From: Bacteroidales bacterium
GTDB taxonomy: Bacteria > Bacteroidota > Bacteroidia > Bacteroidales > UBA932
Assembly (NCBI GenBank): GCA_017469425.1
Contig: JAFUGJ010000036.1
Coordinates: 124,001 to 188,000, forward strand
Length of the DNA stretch: 64,000 bases
Reading direction: 5' to 3'
This document shows, one piece after another, positions 61,231 to 64,000 of this stretch. Under the pieces are notes generated by a model. The model saw only the letters and a list, made by a program, of their open reading frames with translations, made no database searches and was not told where the DNA came from. Position 1 is the stretch's first letter. Each line of letters opens with the position of its first letter. A program made the translations under genes and the position numbers.

Positions 61231-63276
61231 TTATTCCCAACCGGGACTCTGGGTAAAGTTCACCATTTCGGCGAGCTGTGTAGAGATGATGGGATAGAAG
61301 TAATCCCTGTAGTGGAAGTCGGCATCGTCCATCGGCATAAGGTCGCTCACCCTCTCATATACCCCCTCATAAGTCGTGGATGCCATATTCAGGGTCCAGG
61401 GCTTGGAAGGATATTCATCCTCGGCCCTCAGCCAGCGGCACATGTCGTAGTGGCGCATGGCTTCCATGCCGAACTCGCACCAGCGCTCCTGGAGGATGAG
61501 CCAGCGCAGCCATTCCTTGTTGGTCTTGGTAATACCGGCTATGGTGGTGCTTCCTTCGGCATTGCTGAAATTGATTTCGGGATATGCTTCCCTGATTCCG
61601 TTCAGGCCGCTGCGGGCGCGCACCATGTCGAGGTACTTCACGGCTTCGTCAACATCGCGCACCGTCTTTTCATTGCAAGCCTCGGCATAGTTCAGGTACA
61701 CTTCTGCAAGGCGGAAGGCGGGATACACGCAGCGGGTTGCACCGGTAAAGTCGGCGCCCGTGGCAAATGCGGTGTTGGCCTTGTACCAGCGGCGGCAAGC
61801 ATAGCCCACCCAGTTGAGGGCGGCGGACTCGAACTTTTCGACGGGAACCGTCGCCGAAGAATTCTGATAACTGGTCCAGCGTTTGTTAATCTTGTTGCTC
61901 GGCCAGTAGAATCCGTTGGGAACAAGGCTCGAGTAATAGCGGGCATCTCGTCCGACGGTGCTCTTGTGAGCCTTGAATGCGGGTGCCCAGTCGGCATCGA
62001 CAGGCTGCTCGTAATTGTCTTCCCAGTCCGCGGCGGTGCCGGTGTTGCCGGGATTGTAGCCGGAAGCCGGGTCGACAATGGGGCGGGAGAGGTCGTTCAG
62101 GCGTCCGCTCTTCTCATATCCCAGGACAGGATAACGACCGCTTGCTTCCATGGGATAGGCATCCACCATCTTGAGCGAAGGAGTGTATGCCTGAAGCGGG
62201 CGGTATGAGGTGGTGACTTCAGGAAAATCGGGTGCACAGCAGTAGATGTACGAACCGGTGGCGCCTATCCATGTGGAGAATCCGCCGTCGGTGTGTCCTA
62301 CTCCCAAATTCCACCATCCCCAGATGGTTTCCGGGTTCCAGGGCTCGAAGAACACATTCTGATAGGCAGAAGCTGCTTTCTGGATATCGGTATCCCCGGA
62401 GGTGGGAGCGCAGAGCGAATAGCTGTTAAGGTCGATTATGGCCTTGGCAGCATCAGCCGCATCATCCCATTTGCCTGCATCGTAGGCCGGGAAAATCCTG
62501 TTTCCGTCGAGATTGGTCTTTGCCGCGAAAATCTGGGACAACCTGCCCCCCCCATCCTGTCCGTTATAGAGAGGTGAGGCGGCATAAGTGAGCACACGGC
62601 TCTTGAGCGCAAGGGCTGCACCTTTCGTGGCACGGCCTGTCCAGGATTCGTTGGCGCCGATTTCGGTGATTGAGGAAGGCAGGTCGGCATAAGCCTTGTC
62701 GAGTTCGGTAACGATGAAGTTCACATTCTCGTCAACGGTGTTGCGGTCGAGCTTGTCGCCTTCTGCATCTTCAGGAGCAAGCTGGTCGCCCCAGATGATG
62801 ACCGGGCCATACTGGCGGAAGAGGCAGAAGTAGTAGAAAGCGCGGAGGAACCTTGCCTCGGCCTTCATGGCATTGCGCACCTGCTGTGTATCTTCCTTGT
62901 CAAGGTCGACATAATCCATGAAGATGGTGCACTGGCGTATACCTACATAATATGTCTTCCACTTGTTGTATTCAACCACATCGCCGGAGGCTGCGGTACT
63001 GTAGTCGCCGCTGCGGAGCTTGTTGAAGGGGCCGTAGCCGAGGAAGCCGAACAGGCCCTCGTCGGAACGGGGAATCACATAACCTGCTCCCTTGTGGGTA
63101 TCCTCATCGTGGGGAAGGTACGAGTACAGATGCGCAAGATAGCTCTCAGTGGTGTTCTTCTTGGAGAAAATCTCCTCGAGATTGGCCTGATCCTGAAAAT
63201 CTATATCGAAATAAGAGTCGCATGCTGCAAGCACGAACAGGGCCGACAGAATATATATTATCTTTTTCATACGCAT
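61231..63276 (-). CDS. SusD/RagB-family nutrient-uptake lipoprotein
   Basis: 681 residues, large but within the SusD/RagB range. Lipobox A-A-C19 after a hydrophobic signal. N-terminal tetratricopeptide-type helices begin with N-L-E-E-I-F-S-K and A-L-K-S-R-V-L-T-Y-A-A-S-P-L-Y-N, and the C-terminal R-L-A-E-V-Y-L-N-Y-A-E-A is the family signature. It caps the SusC pore and binds the glycan at the surface. ATG 63276 overlaps the SusC stop by one base (TGATG), a coupling signal; the ATG at 63270 is also possible. Confidence 0.95.
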   Translation of the reverse strand: MRMKKIIYILSALFVLAACDSYFDIDFQDQANLEEIFSKKNTTESYLAHLYSYLPHDEDTHKGAGYVIPRSDEGLFGFLGYGPFNKLRSGDYSTAASGDVVEYNKWKTYYVGIRQCTIFMDYVDLDKEDTQQVRNAMKAEARFLRAFYYFCLFRQYGPVIIWGDQLAPEDAEGDKLDRNTVDENVNFIVTELDKAYADLPSSITEIGANESWTGRATKGAALALKSRVLTYAASPLYNGQDGGGRLSQIFAAKTNLDGNRIFPAYDAGKWDDAADAAKAIIDLNSYSLCAPTSGDTDIQKAASAYQNVFFEPWNPETIWGWWNLGVGHTDGGFSTWIGATGSYIYCCAPDFPEVTTSYRPLQAYTPSLKMVDAYPMEASGRYPVLGYEKSGRLNDLSRPIVDPASGYNPGNTGTAADWEDNYEQPVDADWAPAFKAHKSTVGRDARYYSSLVPNGFYWPSNKINKRWTSYQNSSATVPVEKFESAALNWVGYACRRWYKANTAFATGADFTGATRCVYPAFRLAEVYLNYAEACNEKTVRDVDEAVKYLDMVRARSGLNGIREAYPEINFSNAEGSTTIAGITKTNKEWLRWLILQERWCEFGMEAMRHYDMCRWLRAEDEYPSKPWTLNMASTTYEGVYERVSDLMPMDDADFHYRDYFYPIISTQLAEMVNFTQSPGWE

Positions 63277-64000
63277 CAGAAATTAAGGTTAAGTCCAACG
63301 CTGTAGGTCTTGATGTTGGGATACGCGCTGCCGTTTGCGGTGGCGAGCTCGGGATCCCAAAGCTTGAACTTCGAGAAAGTCAGCAGGTTGGTGCCCTGCA
63401 GGTAAATTCTCGTAGTGGAGAGGCCGATACGCTTGGTAAGGTTCTTGGGAAGGGTGTAACCGATTTCGGCATTCTTGAGGCGGCAGAAGCTCATATCCCT
63501 CTGCCAGAAGGTGGATGCCTGCTGGTTGTTGGTCACATTCTCAAGCGAAAGTCTCGGATACTTTGCATCCGGGTCGGGATTTGAAACGGTCCAGCGGTTG
63601 CGCGCGACATCGGCGAAAATCTGTCCTTCGTACTTGATGTCGGCGGTGGCGCCGAAGAGGTTGTTGCCGGAAATGGTGCGGGAGACATGCCCCACTCCGC
63701 TGAAGAACACCGAAGCGTCGAAGCCTTTGAAACCGAGGCTGACGCCGAAACCGTAGTTGATTTCCGGAACGACGGTGTAGCCGATGGCAACGCGGTCGTA
63801 GGTGTTCACGACGCCGTCGCCATTGATGTCGCGGTACTTGATGTCGCCCGGCTGCACGCTGCCGAACTGCTGTGTGGGCCAGCTGTCGATGTCGGCCTGG
63901 CTTTCGAAAAGCCCTTCGGCAATGAGTCCGAACTGCTGCTGGAATGCAAAACCGGCAGTGTTCTGGTACTTCCACACCTGGTCGGGCTGGTCGTTGTAGA
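63276..64000 (-). CDS. SusC-family TonB-dependent receptor, C-terminal part (5' end beyond window)
   Basis: Open from the window edge at 64000 to the stop at 63276-63278, ~241 residues. It shows the C-terminal barrel pattern of SusC/RagA receptors: P-G-D-I-K-Y-R-D-I-N-G-D-G-V-V, Y-G-F-G-V-S-L-G-F-K-G-F-D, F-C-R-L-K-N-A-E-I-G-Y-T-L and the final Y-S-V-G-L-N-L-N-F with terminal Phe. Plug, N-terminal carboxypeptidase-like domain and signal peptide lie outside. The GTG at 63977 is internal. First known gene of the PUL operon (susC-susD-DUF1735-DUF4855-DUF4855/DUF6259). Confidence 0.93.
   Translation of the reverse strand, partial: YNDQPDQVWKYQNTAGFAFQQQFGLIAEGLFESQADIDSWPTQQFGSVQPGDIKYRDINGDGVVNTYDRVAIGYTVVPEINYGFGVSLGFKGFDASVFFSGVGHVSRTISGNNLFGATADIKYEGQIFADVARNRWTVSNPDPDAKYPRLSLENVTNNQQASTFWQRDMSFCRLKNAEIGYTLPKNLTKRIGLSTTRIYLQGTNLLTFSKFKLWDPELATANGSAYPNIKTYSVGLNLNF

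Noticed and set aside
1..64000. CRISPR array
   Set aside because: No regularly spaced direct repeats of CRISPR size and no cas genes were seen.

Overview
The window looks like a chromosomal segment of a Bacteroidales bacterium (Bacteroidota). Supporting signs are SusC/SusD and DUF1735 lipoproteins, a complete nqrABCDEF operon, ATP-type PEP carboxykinase, DUF4252 proteins, a GH95/GH20 carbohydrate complement, and promoters that follow the Bacteroidota -7 consensus TAnnTTTG instead of a sigma70 -10 box. Core genes are fairly GC-rich. A Rikenellaceae-like or related gut lineage is possible, but I cannot assign a genus from the sequence alone.

Layout. 1-9.1 kb is core: the end of a sialate O-acetylesterase, a sodium symporter, pckA, recG, an S9 peptidase with a plug-domain lipoprotein, and a DUF4298 protein. 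9.1-24.1 kb is an accessory island with visibly different, often AT-rich composition. It holds a YhcG-type nuclease, a Fic remnant, a retropepsin-like protein, an OLD/RecF-like ATPase with an overlapping unknown partner, a RecD-like helicase, a WYL regulator, extra copies of DnaB and MreB, an unknown lipoprotein, and an AbiEi/AbiEii pair. 24.1-32.5 kb is core: uvrD divergent from nqrA-F. 32.7-42.4 kb has a fimbrial-anchor-like lipoprotein, a minus-strand unit uvrA-GDPD-stealth-stealth, tRNA-Asp, an Lrp regulator and metY plus a MetE-like gene. 42.4-64 kb is glycan and surface biology: SDR, GH95, a sigma/anti-sigma operon between DUF4252 genes, a chimeric surface lipoprotein, an Rpn nuclease, GntR-GH20, and a polysaccharide utilisation locus (SusC, SusD, DUF1735, two DUF4855 proteins) running off the right edge.

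Most interesting observation. Five promoters inside the island carry the same inverted repeat, CGAA(C)-N5-(G)TTCG, each exactly 11 bp upstream of a -7 element. They drive the retropepsin-like gene, the ATPase/partner pair, the helicase, the WYL regulator itself and the dnaB-mreB pair. This looks like one regulon of a WYL repressor joining genes of unlike composition into a single, probably defence-related, system. The regulated block lies between two 84-bp direct repeats (10.78 kb and 23.99 kb) with a palindromic core.

A second pattern: many genes (recG, uvrD, uvrA, GH95, AbiEi, the FimB-like gene and perhaps the GntR gene) have their start codon only 4-7 nt after the -7 element, suggesting leaderless transcripts.
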